A stretch of 5,717 nt of DNA from an uncultured Christensenella sp. (GTDB lineage: Bacteria; Bacillota; Clostridia; Christensenellales; Borkfalkiaceae): NCBI GenBank assembly GCA_910578765.1, contig CAJTRW010000046.1, forward strand, positions 903 through 6,619. The letters run 5' to 3'. Made by a program: the position numbers and the translations under genes. Shown in pieces: positions 5,177 through 5,717 of this stretch. Numbering within the stretch: the first letter of the stretch is position 1; the number at the start of each line of letters is the position of its first letter. The notes beneath the pieces were generated by a model, which saw nothing but the letters and a program-made list of their open reading frames with translations, was not told the DNA's origin and did no database searches.

Positions 5177-5717
5177 AAATAGTATAAAACCCCGTATTCG
5201 TTTCAAAGGCTACACCGATGCTTGGGAACAGCGTAAGGCAGAAACATTATTTATTACATATGCAGAAAAGGGATATCCCGAACTTCCTGTACTATCAGCA
5301 ACGCAGGATAAAGGAATGGTGTTCAGGGATGATACGGGGAAGATCATATTTCACGATAAAAGTAACGAGATAGGGTATAAAAGGGTACAGCCTGGGCAAT
5401 TTGTAATACATTTGCGCTCTTTTCAAGGTGGGTTCGCTCATTCCGCTATATTGGGCATTACATCTCCAGCTTACACTATATTTGGGTTTAAAGAGGGCGA
5501 AAAGCAGTCAGATTTATATTGGAAATACATTTTTAGTTCTCCCGAATTCATAAGAAGATTAGAAACTGTTACATATGGAATACGAGATGGCCGCAGCATA
5601 AGTTACGATGAGTTTTTGACAATGAAATTTGTCATTCCGAAATATGAAGAACAGATAAAAATTGCTGGGTATTTATCAAAAGTTGACAACCTTATCACCC
5701 TTCATCAGCGACAGCTT
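5169..5717 (+). CDS. hsdS: Type I restriction-modification specificity subunit, 3' end beyond window
   Basis: The first 183 codons of the DNA-recognition subunit, which sets the target sequence for both methylation and cleavage. The ATG overlaps the hsdM stop by 8 bases (ATGGCTGA) and has AGGAG at 5158-5162, 6 bases upstream, so translation is coupled to hsdM. The first target-recognition domain covers about 12-158: it opens with F-K-G-Y-T-D-A-W-E-Q-R-K (12-23) and closes with I-R-D-G-R-S-I-S-Y-D-E-F and F-V-I-P (138-157). The start of the central conserved helix follows, E-Q-I-K-I-A-G-Y-L-S-K-V-D-N-L-I-T-L-H-Q (161-180). HsdS proteins are usually about 400 residues, so the rest of the spacer helix and the second recognition domain lie past the edge. 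The frame is open to the last base, with no sign of damage. The recognised DNA sequence cannot be deduced. Confidence 0.95.
   Translation, partial: MAENSIKPRIRFKGYTDAWEQRKAETLFITYAEKGYPELPVLSATQDKGMVFRDDTGKIIFHDKSNEIGYKRVQPGQFVIHLRSFQGGFAHSAILGITSPAYTIFGFKEGEKQSDLYWKYIFSSPEFIRRLETVTYGIRDGRSISYDEFLTMKFVIPKYEEQIKIAGYLSKVDNLITLHQRQL

Noticed and set aside
5169..5717. Possible truncated or phase-off hsdS
   Set aside because: The frame is open to the last base and ends only because the window ends. No internal stop or inverted repeat indicating a shuffled allele is visible in this part.

Overview
The window looks like a chromosomal segment of a low-to-moderate GC Gram-positive bacterium, probably Bacillota and perhaps a gut clostridium. 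The pointers are strong AGGAGG-type ribosome binding sites, consensus sigma-A promoters with exact 17-bp spacers, a tRNA gene that encodes its own CCA end, and the protein families present. The genus cannot be fixed from sequence alone. All genes found are on the + strand.

Layout. (1) Positions 1-75 are the 3' part of a tRNA-Leu(UAA) gene, cut by the window edge. A perfect-stem terminator follows, then a second one. (2) Positions 76-408 contain no credible gene but are dense in inverted repeats. The stretch ends in a strong promoter (TTTACA, 17 bp, extended TATAAT) with two possible operator palindromes, one just upstream of the -35 and one over the -10. (3) Positions 409-2485 hold four tightly spaced genes: a small HNH-nuclease-like protein, an HTH-WYL-WCX regulator, a protein with an XRE-like N-terminus and a two-knuckle (CxxC...CxxC) probable zinc-binding C-terminus, and a 74-residue single-pass membrane protein. 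(4) Positions 2486-2584 carry a second consensus promoter, with a 17-bp palindrome just after the -10. (5) Positions 2585-5717 hold hsdM, a type I N6-adenine methyltransferase of the long C-terminally extended kind, and the first 183 codons of hsdS, which overlaps hsdM by 8 bp. The hsdR restriction gene is not in the window and would be expected further on.

Interpretation. The type I restriction-modification genes are an established defence system. The four genes before them are less ordinary. WYL proteins are known controllers of phage defence loci, and here one is co-directional with an HNH protein, an XRE/zinc protein and a small membrane protein, next to tRNA-Leu, a common integration site. 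The four genes could be a regulatory and accessory module for the restriction system, or a small separate defence or toxin-antitoxin-like unit in the same island. The sequence shows the arrangement; the function of the module is inference.
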